Source: Spongiactinospora rosea
GTDB lineage: Bacteria; Actinomycetota; Actinomycetes; Streptosporangiales; Streptosporangiaceae
Assembly (NCBI RefSeq): GCF_003315795.1
Contig: NZ_QMEY01000001.1
Span: forward strand, 62,001-126,000
Reading direction: 5' to 3'
DNA: 64,000 bases
Shown: piece by piece, positions 28,374-36,969 of the stretch
Numbering within the stretch: the first letter of the stretch is position 1
Layout of the letters: every line of letters begins with the position of its first letter
Made by a program: the position numbers and the translations under genes
The notes under the pieces: generated by a model
Databases searched by the model: none
Told to the model about the DNA's origin: nothing
Seen by the model: only the letters and a program-made list of their open reading frames with translations

Positions 28374-29975
28374 TTACTTCTTGATTGCGACTCCGCGGAA
28401 CTGGCGCGATCCGTCGACGTACACCTCGACGCCCTGCACCTTGGCGTTCATCGCCAGCGGTGTGTTGAGGTGGCACAGGGTGACGGGGGGAGCGGCGTCC
28501 GCGTACGCCTCCTGGAACAGCTTCTTGTACACCGCGGCGCGCTCTTCCTTGCTCTGCGCGGCCTTCGCCTCGGCGTCGAGTTCGACGACCTTGGCGTTGG
28601 TGTAGTTACCGGGGTTGCTGAAGCCGTTCTTGAGGTAGAACGCGGCGATCTGGATGCTGGGGTCGGCGTCGGCCTTCTGCTGGACCATCACGGCGTCGGC
28701 GGTCTTGTTGACCGAGAAGTTCTCCATGAGCTTCGGCAGCTCGACCGGCTGGATCTTCATTTTGATTCCGGCCTGCTGGAGATTGGCCTGAATCAGTTCG
28801 GCCACGCTCGTGTAGGACTCAAGGTTGTCGGTTTCGAGGGTGAATTCGAAGCCGCTGGGAACGCCGGCCGCCTTCAGCAGTTCACGCGCCTTGGCGGGGT
28901 CGTAGGGGTACTTTTCGGCGGTCAGGTCGGGGTCGGAGGCGTAATAGGAGGTCGGGAACATCTGGATGCCCGGCTGGCAGAATCCCTGCATCAACTGGTT
29001 GATCGACTTACGGTCGATCGCGTAGTTGAGCGCCTCCCGCGCCTCCTTCTTGTCGAAGGGCGCGTGGGTGGTGTTCAGGGCGATGGTGAAGCTCGCCAGG
29101 CTGGGCTTCTGGCAGACGACGAGCCCGCCGTCCTTGGCCGGCTGGTACATGGCCGAACGCAGGAAGGTGGCGTCCGCCTGGCCGGTCATGACGGCGTTCA
29201 GCCGCGCGTTGTCGCTGCTGGAGATGAGGAAGATCATCTTTGCGACGTTCAGCGCGTCGGGGTCCCAGTAGTCCTTGACGGCGGTGTACTCCACCTTGGT
29301 GGCGGGGTCGTACCCGGTCACCTTGAACGCGCCGGACCCACCGGTGGGCATGTTCGCCTGCTTGGGGTCGTCGAACACGGCCGGGCTCATCATCATGCCC
29401 GCCGAGCTGGCCAGAATGCTGATGAGCGGCGCGGCGCCGTGGCCGGTCGTGATCTTGACGGTGCTGTCACCGCTGACATCGACCTTCTTGACATCGGACA
29501 GCGCCTGCTCGTTGAACGAGCCCTTGGCGCGGTGCCGATCCAGGTTGGCCTTGACCGACTTGGCGTCGAACGGCGTGCCGTCGTGGTATTTCCAGTTCTC
29601 TATGAGGTCCAGGGTGAGGGTCTTTCCGCCGTCGCCGACCTCCCATTTCTTGGCCAGCATCGCCTCGGGCTCGCCGTTGGCGTTCAGGCGGGTAAGCGTG
29701 TCGTAGACCGGGAACAGGTACATCCAGCTGTTGCTGGTCGTCACCTTGTCCGGGTCGAAACTCGTGTTCGCGACGCTGTACATCCAGGTGAAGGTCGCGT
29801 TCTTGTCGATCGCGCCCTTGTCGGTGGGGGGACAGGCCACATTCTGGGCGGGCTGGCCCGCCGCTGTGCTGGTGGAGCCGGGATTTAGGTCGCCAGGTTT
29901 TCCGGATGCGCTGGAGCAGGCGGTCGAAACAGCCAACAAAGCCACGGCCGTGGCGACAATCAGTTTCGTCCCCAT
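28374..29975 (-). CDS. Dpp/Opp-type solute-binding lipoprotein (SBP family 5)
   Basis: 533 aa. A signal peptide ends in a lipobox-like STAC (C20), anchoring it outside the membrane. The family 5 fold shows in NSWMYLFPVYDTLTRLNANG, LAKKWEVGDGGKTLTLDLIE, KYHDGTPFDAKSVKAN, REALNYAIDRKSIN and DPAKARELLKAAG. Such proteins bind di- or oligopeptides, but also opines, sugars or other solutes. It starts the importer operon, with the shared regulatory element 168 nt upstream. The neighbouring acyl-CoA genes suggest the ligand is an amide- or lactone-containing acid; that is inference. Confidence 0.9.
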   Translation of the reverse strand: MGTKLIVATAVALLAVSTACSSASGKPGDLNPGSTSTAAGQPAQNVACPPTDKGAIDKNATFTWMYSVANTSFDPDKVTTSNSWMYLFPVYDTLTRLNANGEPEAMLAKKWEVGDGGKTLTLDLIENWKYHDGTPFDAKSVKANLDRHRAKGSFNEQALSDVKKVDVSGDSTVKITTGHGAAPLISILASSAGMMMSPAVFDDPKQANMPTGGSGAFKVTGYDPATKVEYTAVKDYWDPDALNVAKMIFLISSSDNARLNAVMTGQADATFLRSAMYQPAKDGGLVVCQKPSLASFTIALNTTHAPFDKKEAREALNYAIDRKSINQLMQGFCQPGIQMFPTSYYASDPDLTAEKYPYDPAKARELLKAAGVPSGFEFTLETDNLESYTSVAELIQANLQQAGIKMKIQPVELPKLMENFSVNKTADAVMVQQKADADPSIQIAAFYLKNGFSNPGNYTNAKVVELDAEAKAAQSKEERAAVYKKLFQEAYADAAPPVTLCHLNTPLAMNAKVQGVEVYVDGSRQFRGVAIKK

Positions 29976-30142
29976 ATGGAGAGTCCTCCAGGCTAGATCT
30001 GAGGGCGCGAGAGTGCCCTAGAGCTCCCCGATTAGTTGAGTGGTGATGTTCGCTCCACGCCTGTGGTGCCCGTCGGGCGCAGGGTCGCTGCTTCGATGCC
30101 GCCAACGGTGTGCGGAGCGGACCGCCTATAGGTCGGATCCCT

Positions 30143-30176
30143 GTTTGTCCGACATATGAAATCATACGTATGTCGG
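30143..30176 (-). promoter_or_regulatory. Operator/promoter of the importer operon (second copy of the GntR-gene element)
   Basis: Bases 30143-30175 match 24282-24314 in 26 of 33 positions, including GTTTGTC, GAC and the TACGT segment. The copy also contains CCGACATA...TATGTCGG (an inverted repeat ending at 30176) and CATACGTATG. A minus-strand TATGAT (30166-30161) inside it is a good -10; the -35 is weak. The transcript leader to the binding-protein ATG would be about 180 nt. Confidence 0.65.
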
Positions 30177-30180
30177 CCCG

Positions 30181-30973
30181 TAAAGACCTGGAAGCAGGGA
30201 GATGAACCCCGGGCTACGGGGACATGACGCCCCAGCCCACCGGGAGCAGGCCGCCGGACGCGGGCGCACGGCCGTCCTGCTCAGAGGTCCGCAGGCGGTA
30301 CCCGCCCCGAGAAGTGACGCCCCGCCCCCACCAAGGAAGAGGCCCCACACGGCCGGCCTCCACACCGAGCGGGTACCGAGCGGGTACCGATCAGGCGGAC
30401 CGACGCCCACCGCAGGCCGGCCACGGCTCCTCCCTACCGGTCCGGCTACCGGCCCACCCATCAGCCGATCGGCCGCCACCGCGGACCGGCTGCGGCTGAT
30501 CCCCATCGGGCCGGGCACCGGTACCCCCATTGGGCGGATCGGTGGCCATGACCGCTGAGACCCTTCTCCGACCGGCCGCTGTCCACCAGTCGTGGCGTCG
30601 GTCACGGCAGGCCGGCGAGATCCCCTCAAACTGAGGGGACCACGCACACCTGCCGGGCGGGGGCTACCGTCGGCCGTCCACTATCCCTTTCTCGCCGGCC
30701 GTGATGGCGTCCCGCCGAGTGGTGTAAATGGGAGCGTTCAAATCGGGCATCGCGCAGGTCGGCCACGCCAGGGTGCGGGGAAGTCCCACCACTCCACGGG
30801 ACGCGGTCCCGGCCGTGGCCCATGCACGCCGGGTGGGTACTGGTACACCGGGCTACCTCTCGGGCTGGGCGGCGGCCACGGCAGACCGGCGAGACCTCTT
30901 CCCCCTTCGTCGCCGCGAGCCCCGCGACGTGATCTTCGGTTGCCGGGAGACGGATATATCATGCTTCGCCGGG
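30181..30973. other. Gene-free GC-rich stretch with degenerate repeats
   Basis: About 790 bases without a credible gene; frames are Pro/Arg/Gly-rich with no family resemblance. A tandem pair of 11 bp (ACCGAGCGGGT, 30364-30385) is present. A diverged repeat of about 22 bp around CACGGCAGGCCGGCGAGA appears near 30599 and again near 30877 (CACGGCAGACCGGCGAGA). It may be decayed sequence. No tRNA or riboswitch is seen. Confidence 0.45.
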
Positions 30974-32431
30974 TCAGTGGCCTTCCGCTGCCTTGGCGGC
31001 CTCGGCGAGGAGGCGGGTGCGGTGGGATGGGGAGATCCAGGTGCCGTCGGCGAGTACCGCGTGGACGCGGGTGGTGTTGGCGATTTCGCGCAAGGGGTCC
31101 GCGTCCAGGATGACCAGGTCGGCGAGCTTGCCGCGTTCGACGGTCCCGAGGTCGTGTTCGCGGCCCAGGTACCTGGCCGGTTCAAGGGTCGCCGCGCGCA
31201 GGGCCCGGCTCGGGCTGAAGCCCGCCCACACCAGACCGGCCAGCTCGTCGTGCAGCCCGAAGCCCGGTACGACGTACGGCACATCGCCCCCATCGGTGCC
31301 GGTCATGATCGGCACGCCCGCCTCGTCCATCGCGCGGACCAGCTCCAGCCGCAGGTCCAGCAGGCGCGACCAGCGCGCCGCCTCCTTCTGGGTACGCCCG
31401 CCCCGCAACATGTCACGCAGCGCCCGCGCCCAGAACCCCGCGATCCGCGCGGGCACGTACTTCATCCGCCGCGGGTCCGGCCCCACCGTGTGCGGCCGGT
31501 CCAGCACCCGGTACACGGTCAGCGTCGGCGCCACCCGCGTCCGCGCCTGCGCCAGCCGCTCGAAAGCCATGGCCGTCAGCCTCCGGCTCTGACTCCTGGC
31601 GGCCATCCACTCCAGTTCATAACCCGCTCGCAGCCGGCCAGGATGGTCGCCCGGCGGTATCTTCTGCGCCTCGATGGCCGCGCGGATCTGCCGTTCGCGG
31701 GTCGAAGTGGAGTACCAGACGGCGTTCAGGTGCTCGATCCCGCGCTGCCCCGCCGCCGCGGCCTCGGCGATCGGCACCCGGTCGGGCAGGTGCCCGGCGT
31801 ACGGGACGCCCAGTTCGCGCGCTTCGCGAGCGATGGCCCGGTACGGCCCCGGGCGCAGGTTGGAGTAGACCTTGATGAAGTCGGCGCCCTCGCGTACGGC
31901 CTGCCGTACCGCCGCCCGCGCCTGCTCCTCCGTCTCCACCGTCACCGCGATGGCCGGGTCCGTGCCGATCGGTGACGGACCGTCCAGGATCTTGCTGCCG
32001 ATCACCCAGCGCGGCCCGAGCAGATCGCCCCGCCCGATCCGCCGCCGCCACTCGTGGAACTCCGGCCTGCCGTACATCTCGCGCACGGTCGTGACGCCGT
32101 TGGCCAGGTACAGGGCAGGGGAGATGCCCTCGACCAGGAAGCTGTGAACGTGCATGTCGCACAGCCCGGGGATCACGTAACGCCCGGTCAGGTCGATCAC
32201 CCGCGCGCCGTCCGGAATCGGTACGGCCGGGCCGACGGCGGCGATCCGCCGCCCGCGTACCAGCACCGTGACGTTCTCCCGGGGCGGCCCTGAGGCGTCG
32301 ATCACCGTCACATGCGTGAGCGCGATCACCTGGTCGGCCGGGCCGATGGCCGCGCCGGTGGTCACGATCGCCCCCGCTCCAGTGACGGCCACGGCCCGCA
32401 GAGCGTCCCGCCGTGAGATCTGTCCCGCCAT
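30974..32431 (-). CDS. Tat-exported amidohydrolase (imidazolonepropionase-like)
   Basis: 485 aa. The N-terminus MAGQISRRDALRAVAVTGAG carries a twin-arginine signal (SRRDAL). The metal-dependent amidohydrolase barrel shows VIDLTGRYVIPGLCDMHVHS, AGHLPD, GIEHLN and TGTDGGD as metal and catalytic segments, plus a final LGTVERGKLADLVILDADPL. Homologues hydrolyse cyclic amides, prolyl peptides or related bonds. ATG 32431 follows a GGGGAGAGG site. It is separate from the importer operon but faces the same way, so it might process a substrate outside the cell. The specific substrate is unknown. Confidence 0.85.
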   Translation of the reverse strand: MAGQISRRDALRAVAVTGAGAIVTTGAAIGPADQVIALTHVTVIDASGPPRENVTVLVRGRRIAAVGPAVPIPDGARVIDLTGRYVIPGLCDMHVHSFLVEGISPALYLANGVTTVREMYGRPEFHEWRRRIGRGDLLGPRWVIGSKILDGPSPIGTDPAIAVTVETEEQARAAVRQAVREGADFIKVYSNLRPGPYRAIAREARELGVPYAGHLPDRVPIAEAAAAGQRGIEHLNAVWYSTSTRERQIRAAIEAQKIPPGDHPGRLRAGYELEWMAARSQSRRLTAMAFERLAQARTRVAPTLTVYRVLDRPHTVGPDPRRMKYVPARIAGFWARALRDMLRGGRTQKEAARWSRLLDLRLELVRAMDEAGVPIMTGTDGGDVPYVVPGFGLHDELAGLVWAGFSPSRALRAATLEPARYLGREHDLGTVERGKLADLVILDADPLREIANTTRVHAVLADGTWISPSHRTRLLAEAAKAAEGH

Positions 32432-32743
32432 CCTCGCCTCTCCCCGCTGAGGTCGTCCCGGACGCCTCACGCTAGGGAGACGGTCCCCTTCCTGTCGTCG
32501 TCCTGCGAGCGGGATTCGCCCTACCGCCGGCGGCGCACCGCCCTCGCCGGGTACCACGGCGGGAGTAGCTGAATTTCTCAATCTCCCCCCTTGGAATCAC
32601 GACGGACCGTTCGTTTAGGATTGCCTACGGCGGGCAGCAAAGCCGTTACCCGCGTACTGGTCCCTGTCTGGAACATTACCTACGCACTTCCGCAATACCG
32701 CGAACATCGCCACCCACGCCGGTCGAGAGAAGGGTGATTGTGG
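32432..32743. other. Divergent intergenic region
   Basis: About 310 bases between the divergently transcribed amidohydrolase and NIPSNAP genes. It holds both Shine-Dalgarno sites and is AT-richer near 32570-32700, consistent with promoters. I see no operator palindrome or gene. Confidence 0.4.
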
Positions 32744-33040
32744 ATGACCAGGACGACGCAGCTCCGCGTATACACCGTGCGCGCGGGGCTGCTGGACGAG
32801 TGGGCTGACAAATGGCGAAGACTTGTCGTGCCGCTACGACAGCAGTTCGGTTTCGAGATACAGGGCGCCTGGATGGATCGGGATCGAAACCAGTTCTTCT
32901 GGATCTTGTCGTATGCGGGAGCAGAGAATTTCGCCGAGATCAACCAGCGCTACTGGGTGTCGCCGGAGCGCGAGCGGATCGGGCTCGATCACCGCGAGTA
33001 TGTTGTGAAGACCGAGGTCCGAGAGGTGGACGAGGTCTAG
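32744..33040 (+). CDS. NIPSNAP-family small protein
   Basis: 98 aa. TTQLRVYTVRAGLLDEWADK, then WRRLVVPLRQQFGFE, AWMDRDRNQFFWILSY and RYWVSPERERIG match the ferredoxin-like NIPSNAP/ABM fold. The biochemical role of the family is not settled. A start at ATG 32744 was chosen; an in-frame TTG at 32738 is closer to the GAGAAGGG site and also possible. It is followed by a strong terminator. Confidence 0.75.
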   Translation: MTRTTQLRVYTVRAGLLDEWADKWRRLVVPLRQQFGFEIQGAWMDRDRNQFFWILSYAGAENFAEINQRYWVSPERERIGLDHREYVVKTEVREVDEV

Positions 33041-33089
33041 GGGCCGAGGGCTGAACACCCTCCGCAGCCGGATGGGTGTGATCGAACGA

Positions 33090-33120
33090 GACGGTGGCCG
33101 CCTGAGCGGGGGCCACCGTC
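33090..33120 (+). terminator. Terminator after the NIPSNAP gene
   Basis: The 10-bp perfect stem GACGGTGGCC / GGCCACCGTC with an 11-nt loop is followed by TTCTCG, 49 nt after the stop. Confidence 0.8.
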
Positions 33121-33179
33121 TTCTCGCGTGAATTGATGGACACCTGCCGTCCGGGAATTACTCTGAAGAGGGATTTGGG

Positions 33180-33203
33180 TCTCCCAGGAGAGGCGGCAGG
33201 GCG
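33180..33203 (+). promoter_or_regulatory. Leader inverted repeat covering the ribosome-binding site of XRE regulator 1
   Basis: TCTCC-CA-GGAGA (33180-33191) contains the Shine-Dalgarno GGAGAGG, 10 nt before the ATG. The same leader (GGTCTCCC.GGAGAGGCGGCA, small changes) precedes the paralogue at 34596. Either a hairpin hides the ribosome site, or the repeat is an operator. Confidence 0.5.
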
Positions 33204-34442
33204 ATGCGGGATGACGCGGCCCGTGGGCCGGGCGAACGACTGCGGCAGTTGCGTTCTCGGCGCGGGTTCACCCAGGAAGGACTGGCGGAGGCGTCCGGGC
33301 TGAGCGTGCAATGCATAAGGAAGATCGAGCAGGGCGGTAGCGCCCGTATGGAGACATATCACCAAATCGCCAAGGCGCTCGGCGTGCCGACGGTATGGTT
33401 TGTCGTACCCGGCTCGCCCGAGCCTATTGCGGAAAGTGAGAATGTCGCTCTCCTGGCCGACATACGCGGCGCGATCATTCCGCCGGTCGGTATGGACGGC
33501 ACCGCGCTGTACGACACGGCCGACCAGGAGGAGCCGTCGCTGCCGCGCCTGCGGACCGCGGTCGATGCCACCGCCGCCGCCTACCATGGCGACCGGTACG
33601 ACCACCTCGCCCAGGTCTTCCCCGAGCTGATCAAGTCGGCTCAGTACCACGTCGCCCGCTTCGACGGCCCCGACGCCGACGGACGCGAGGCCGTGCGCCT
33701 GCGCGCCGACGTACTCGGCCTCGCCGGACGCTACCTGCTCCAGGTCCGCGCCCATGACCTGGCCCTCACCGCCCTCCAGCAGTCCCTGCGCGACGCCTCG
33801 GCGATCGGAGACGTGCCGCTCGCCGCGTCCGCGCTGTGCTCACAGGCGTGGGCGATGCTGCGGCAGGGCCGACTGGCGGAGGTCGAACGCTTCTGCGCCG
33901 CCACGGCCGGGGAACTGGAACCGCGCGTGTCGGTCGCCACCAAGGAAGAACTCGCCGCGTGGGGCTGGCTGCTGCTGCGCGCCGCGAGCGCGGCCGTGCG
34001 CAACACCCGGACCAAGGAGGCCGAGGAGTACCTGTCGATCGCGGAGATGGCCGGGGCGCGGCTGGGCGAGGAGGAGAAGGGCTTCCCCGGGCACCGGGCG
34101 TTCGGGCCGGTGACCGTCGCCCTGATGCGCGCCGAGGTCGCCATGGTGGCCGGTGAACCCGGACGCGGGCTGAGCATCATGGACGGCATCTCACCCGCCG
34201 CCGGACGCCCCCACTCCTCCACCTGGAACCGCAGCCAGATCGAGCGGTCGTGGGCCTGCCTGGAGACGGGAGACACCGACCGGGCCACGGAGATCCTGCA
34301 GGAGTTGAAGGCCCGCAGTCCGCAGTGGTTGCGGTACCAGCAGCGGGCGAAGGACGCGGCGGAGGCCATCCTGAAGGCCCGCACCCGCATCCCCACCGCC
34401 GCCCAGCGCGAGATCGCCGACTTCCTCGGAGTGCGGGACTGA
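33204..34442 (+). CDS. XRE-family regulator with long helical C-terminus (paralogue 1)
   Basis: 412 aa. The N-terminal Cro/C1-type helix-turn-helix (about 10-65) reads LRQLRSRRGFTQEGLAEASG, then LSVQCIRKIEQGG. Residues of about 110-410 are alpha-helical with TPR-like spacing, for example AALCSQAWAMLRQGRLAEVE and LETGDTDRATEILQELKA. Such regulators are common in Streptosporangiales and often sense a small ligand or peptide; the target is unknown. The gene is tandem with a paralogue of identical length at 34596. The last 131 nt before the C-terminal end are almost identical between them, the rest much less. Confidence 0.85.
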   Translation: MRDDAARGPGERLRQLRSRRGFTQEGLAEASGLSVQCIRKIEQGGSARMETYHQIAKALGVPTVWFVVPGSPEPIAESENVALLADIRGAIIPPVGMDGTALYDTADQEEPSLPRLRTAVDATAAAYHGDRYDHLAQVFPELIKSAQYHVARFDGPDADGREAVRLRADVLGLAGRYLLQVRAHDLALTALQQSLRDASAIGDVPLAASALCSQAWAMLRQGRLAEVERFCAATAGELEPRVSVATKEELAAWGWLLLRAASAAVRNTRTKEAEEYLSIAEMAGARLGEEEKGFPGHRAFGPVTVALMRAEVAMVAGEPGRGLSIMDGISPAAGRPHSSTWNRSQIERSWACLETGDTDRATEILQELKARSPQWLRYQQRAKDAAEAILKARTRIPTAAQREIADFLGVRD

Positions 34443-34570
34443 ATGACCGGCTTGGCGGACAGGTGGGAAATGCGGGGAGTTTTTGGTGTATTGAGCGCCC
34501 TGGGATTTTTGCTTTCGATTCGATTGCTGGTCTGAATGAGCGACGCGTGCCTAATCTTGGGATGAATAGG

Positions 34571-34595
34571 TCTCCCCGGGAGAGGCGGCAAAGCG
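34571..34595 (+). promoter_or_regulatory. Leader inverted repeat covering the ribosome-binding site of XRE regulator 2
   Basis: TCTCCC-C-GGGAGA (34571-34583) is a perfect 6-bp inverted repeat including the Shine-Dalgarno GGGAGAGG. It is conserved with the leader at 33180, whereas sequence further upstream differs. A TAATCT -10-like motif precedes it near 34551. Confidence 0.5.
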
Positions 34596-35834
34596 ATGCC
34601 GGATGACAGGACGCGCGAGCCAGGTGCGCGACTGCGGGAGCTGCGGTTTCGGCGCGGGTTCACGCAGGAAGGGCTGGCCGAGGCGGCCGGGCTGAGCGTT
34701 CAGTGCATAAAGAAGATCGAGCAGGGCGGAAGTGCCCGTATGGAGACATATCACCAAATCGCTAAAGCGCTCGGCGTGCGGACCGTATGGTTCGTCGCAC
34801 CCGGCTCGCCTGAACCGGTGGCTGAGACCGCGAACGTCGCGCTGCTGGCCGATATACGCGGGGCGATCATTCCGCCGCTCGGTATGGACGGTAATGCCCT
34901 TTATGGCACGGCCGATGCGGATGACGTCTCGTTGCCCCATCTCCGCGAAGCCGTTGATGCCAGCGCGCTGGCCTACCATGGCGACAAGTACGACCATCTC
35001 GCTCAGGTCCTTCCAGAGCTGATCAAATCCGTGCAGTACCACGTCAGCCGCTTCGATGGCTCCAGCGGAGACGGACGGGAGGCGATCCGCTTGCGTGCCG
35101 ACGCGCTCGGCGTCGCGGGCCGCTATCTGATCCAGATTCGCGCCCACGACCTCGCCTTGACCGCTATCCAGCAGTCGCTACGCGACGCCCGGACCATTGG
35201 GAGCGTGCCCCTGGCCGCGTCGGCGATATCTCTTCAGGGCTGGGCGCTGCTACGCCAGGGCAGGTTCGATGAGGTGGAGCGATTGGCTGCGGCGGCGGCC
35301 CATGAGATGGAGCCTCGGGTGTCGGCTGCCAGCAAGGGAGAACTGGCCGCCTGGGGATGGGTACTGCTGAGTGCCGCAACCGCCGCAGTCCGGAACAATC
35401 GCCCGAACGAAGCGCAAGACTACGTGTCGATCGCCCGCACCGCCGCGACGAGGTTCGGCAAGGAGCAGCGGGGATTGCCGGGATATCGAGCCTTCGGCCC
35501 GGTGAGCGTGTCGATGAAGGCTGGTGAGGTCGCCATGGTGGCCGGCGAACCAGCACAGGCCCTAGAGGAGATAGAGAGGATCACCCCTGAGGACGGCCGC
35601 CCGTACGCCAGCACCTGGAATCGCGGGCAGATCGAGAGGGCCTACGCCTACCTAGAGTCGGGCGACACGGAACGGGCCACGGAGGTCTTGCAGGAGTTGA
35701 AGGCCCGCAGTCCGCAGTGGTTGCGGTACCAGCAGCGGGCGAAGGACGCGGCGGAGGGCATCCTGAAGGCCCGTACCCGCATCCCCACCGCCGCCCAGCG
35801 CGAGATCGCCGACTTCCTCGGCGTCAAGGAGTAG
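34596..35834 (+). CDS. XRE-family regulator with long helical C-terminus (paralogue 2)
   Basis: 412 aa and the same architecture as 33204-34442: helix-turn-helix at about 10-65 (LRELRFRRGFTQEGLAEAAG), conserved LADIRGAIIPP.GMDG linker and a TPR-like helical region. It arose by tandem duplication. Codon use is less GC-biased than in paralogue 1 except in the shared 3' tract (35691-35821), which points to gene conversion. It may be cotranscribed with paralogue 1, as the gap is 153 nt, but it has its own leader. It could control the unknown small genes downstream. Confidence 0.85.
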   Translation: MPDDRTREPGARLRELRFRRGFTQEGLAEAAGLSVQCIKKIEQGGSARMETYHQIAKALGVRTVWFVAPGSPEPVAETANVALLADIRGAIIPPLGMDGNALYGTADADDVSLPHLREAVDASALAYHGDKYDHLAQVLPELIKSVQYHVSRFDGSSGDGREAIRLRADALGVAGRYLIQIRAHDLALTAIQQSLRDARTIGSVPLAASAISLQGWALLRQGRFDEVERLAAAAAHEMEPRVSAASKGELAAWGWVLLSAATAAVRNNRPNEAQDYVSIARTAATRFGKEQRGLPGYRAFGPVSVSMKAGEVAMVAGEPAQALEEIERITPEDGRPYASTWNRGQIERAYAYLESGDTERATEVLQELKARSPQWLRYQQRAKDAAEGILKARTRIPTAAQREIADFLGVKE

Positions 35835-35866
35835 CAGACGAGACGACTACGCTACGTAGTCCCGTT

Positions 35867-35900
35867 CAACGAGGCGCGGCCGGATGGCCGCGCCTCGTTG
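35867..35900 (+). terminator. Strong terminator after the XRE pair
   Basis: A 15-bp perfect stem CAACGAGGCGCGGCC / GGCCGCGCCTCGTTG with a 4-nt GGAT loop lies 32 nt after the stop of paralogue 2. Confidence 0.85.
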
Positions 35901-35958
35901 CTGTTGCGCTGAGTGATCGCCCCATTACATTTCTCGCGTCAGGAGGGGGTGTGGGGAT

Positions 35959-36186
35959 GTGTCCACAGAACCACGCCAGGGCGAGGAAGGTGGGCCTTGG
36001 CCGAGTGTCGCGGAAGAAGTACAAGCCACGTTCATCGACTGGGACATCGAGCGCGAAGTACTTGACGACCACCACGGTGACTGGGTGGCCCGCCACCGGA
36101 ACACCGAGAGCGTCGTCCGGGCGGCGGACATCTTCACCTTGCGTGACCTTTTGCAGTCTTCTTCACGGAAGGAGCCGGGGCCGTGA
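35959..36186 (+). CDS. Small acidic protein of unknown function
   Basis: 75 aa, rich in Asp/Glu, with no signal peptide or membrane segment (TFIDWDIEREVLDDHHGDWV in the middle). Start GTG 35959 is preceded by AGGAGGGGG. The end overlaps the next gene by 4 nt (GTGA), so they form an operon. I do not recognise a family; similar small genes often accompany XRE regulators in actinomycetes. Confidence 0.55.
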   Translation: MSTEPRQGEEGGPWPSVAEEVQATFIDWDIEREVLDDHHGDWVARHRNTESVVRAADIFTLRDLLQSSSRKEPGP

Positions 36187-36470
36187 GCGATGGCAGGCCG
36201 CGTGACGTATTCGTCGTTTGGGAAGTGGACGCGGGGACCGGTGGCGCGGGCGGCGTCACGGCCGATGCGGGACGAGCCGAGAAACAAATGGTCAACGCCC
36301 TGGAGGGATTCCCGGATGGGCGGGGCCGGGTGCGGGAAGCGCGATTGTCGGCGTTCGGTGTCTACGTGTACGGCGAGACCGTGGTGGCGGCCCGGCGTAC
36401 CGGCGGGGGAGCGATCACGCTCACCGGAGACATCTGGAACGCGTGCGACGCGTGGGACACGCCTTTGTAG
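36183..36470 (+). CDS. Small protein of unknown function, coupled to the preceding gene
   Basis: 95 aa. Core segments are RDVFVVWEVDAGT, AEKQMVNALEGFPDGRGRVR and RLSAFGVYVYGETVVAARRT, then a terminal GDIWNACDAWDTPL. GTG 36183 overlaps the stop of the upstream gene, implying coupled translation. No known family, no export signal. Confidence 0.55.
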   Translation: MSDGRPRDVFVVWEVDAGTGGAGGVTADAGRAEKQMVNALEGFPDGRGRVREARLSAFGVYVYGETVVAARRTGGGAITLTGDIWNACDAWDTPL

Positions 36471-36600
36471 AACCGGCGTGGCGGTGTGGCGGGGCAGGGA
36501 CGCCATGCCGTCCCGGGCGCGGGCCTCAGGTAGCGGCCCGCGACGCGCGGCCGGGCGGCCTTTGGTGGCCGGCCTCCGTCCGGCCGTGCGATTCCCGAGC

Positions 36601-36652
36601 GTACGGCGGGCAGCGGACGCGTCTTCCCCACAGGGCGTCCCGCCCGCCGTAC
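36601..36652. repeat. Inverted repeat upstream of the 36679 gene
   Basis: GTACGGCGGGC (36601-36611) and its exact complement GCCCGCCGTAC (36642-36652) are separated by 30 nt, ending 26 nt before the start of the next gene. It could be an operator pair or a weak terminator. Confidence 0.4.
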
Positions 36653-36678
36653 CTGCGACGGAGCGTGGAAGGAGACCG

Positions 36679-36912
36679 GTGGACGAACTCACCATTCGGG
36701 AACGGGCGCATCTGGGCGCACTGGAAGTGACGTTTCCCGGCTGGCGGATATCGGTGCGCGGTGGCGTATGGTGGGCGACCAGATACGCTCCGCCGACCGA
36801 TGCGCAGAAAGCAGCCGGACTGTGCCATCAGCTCGCCCGGTGGGGTCCCATTGAGCTGGCGGACGCCTTGACCGTGCAACTCGGCGTCCTGGTGCGGATG
36901 GGGGCGGCCTGA
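36679..36912 (+). CDS. Small protein of unknown function (XRE-associated type)
   Basis: 77 aa, pattern LEVTFPGWRISVRGGVWWAT, then Q.AAGLCHQLARWGPIELADAL and VQLGVLVRM. This layout of an N-terminal aromatic beta hairpin and C-terminal helix is seen in many small actinobacterial proteins encoded beside XRE genes, with no assigned function. GTG 36679 follows GAAGGAGA. Codons upstream in the same frame back to 36190 are not coding-like. Confidence 0.55.
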   Translation: MDELTIRERAHLGALEVTFPGWRISVRGGVWWATRYAPPTDAQKAAGLCHQLARWGPIELADALTVQLGVLVRMGAA

Positions 36913-36969
36913 CCGGCGGGTTTTCCATTATTCACAATGCGAGTGCCAGGACGGTGGGATACTCGCGAA

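Noticed and set aside
30162-30647. 161-codon minus-strand open frame
   Set aside because: Pro/Arg/Gly-rich with no motif; overlaps the importer promoter and repeats.
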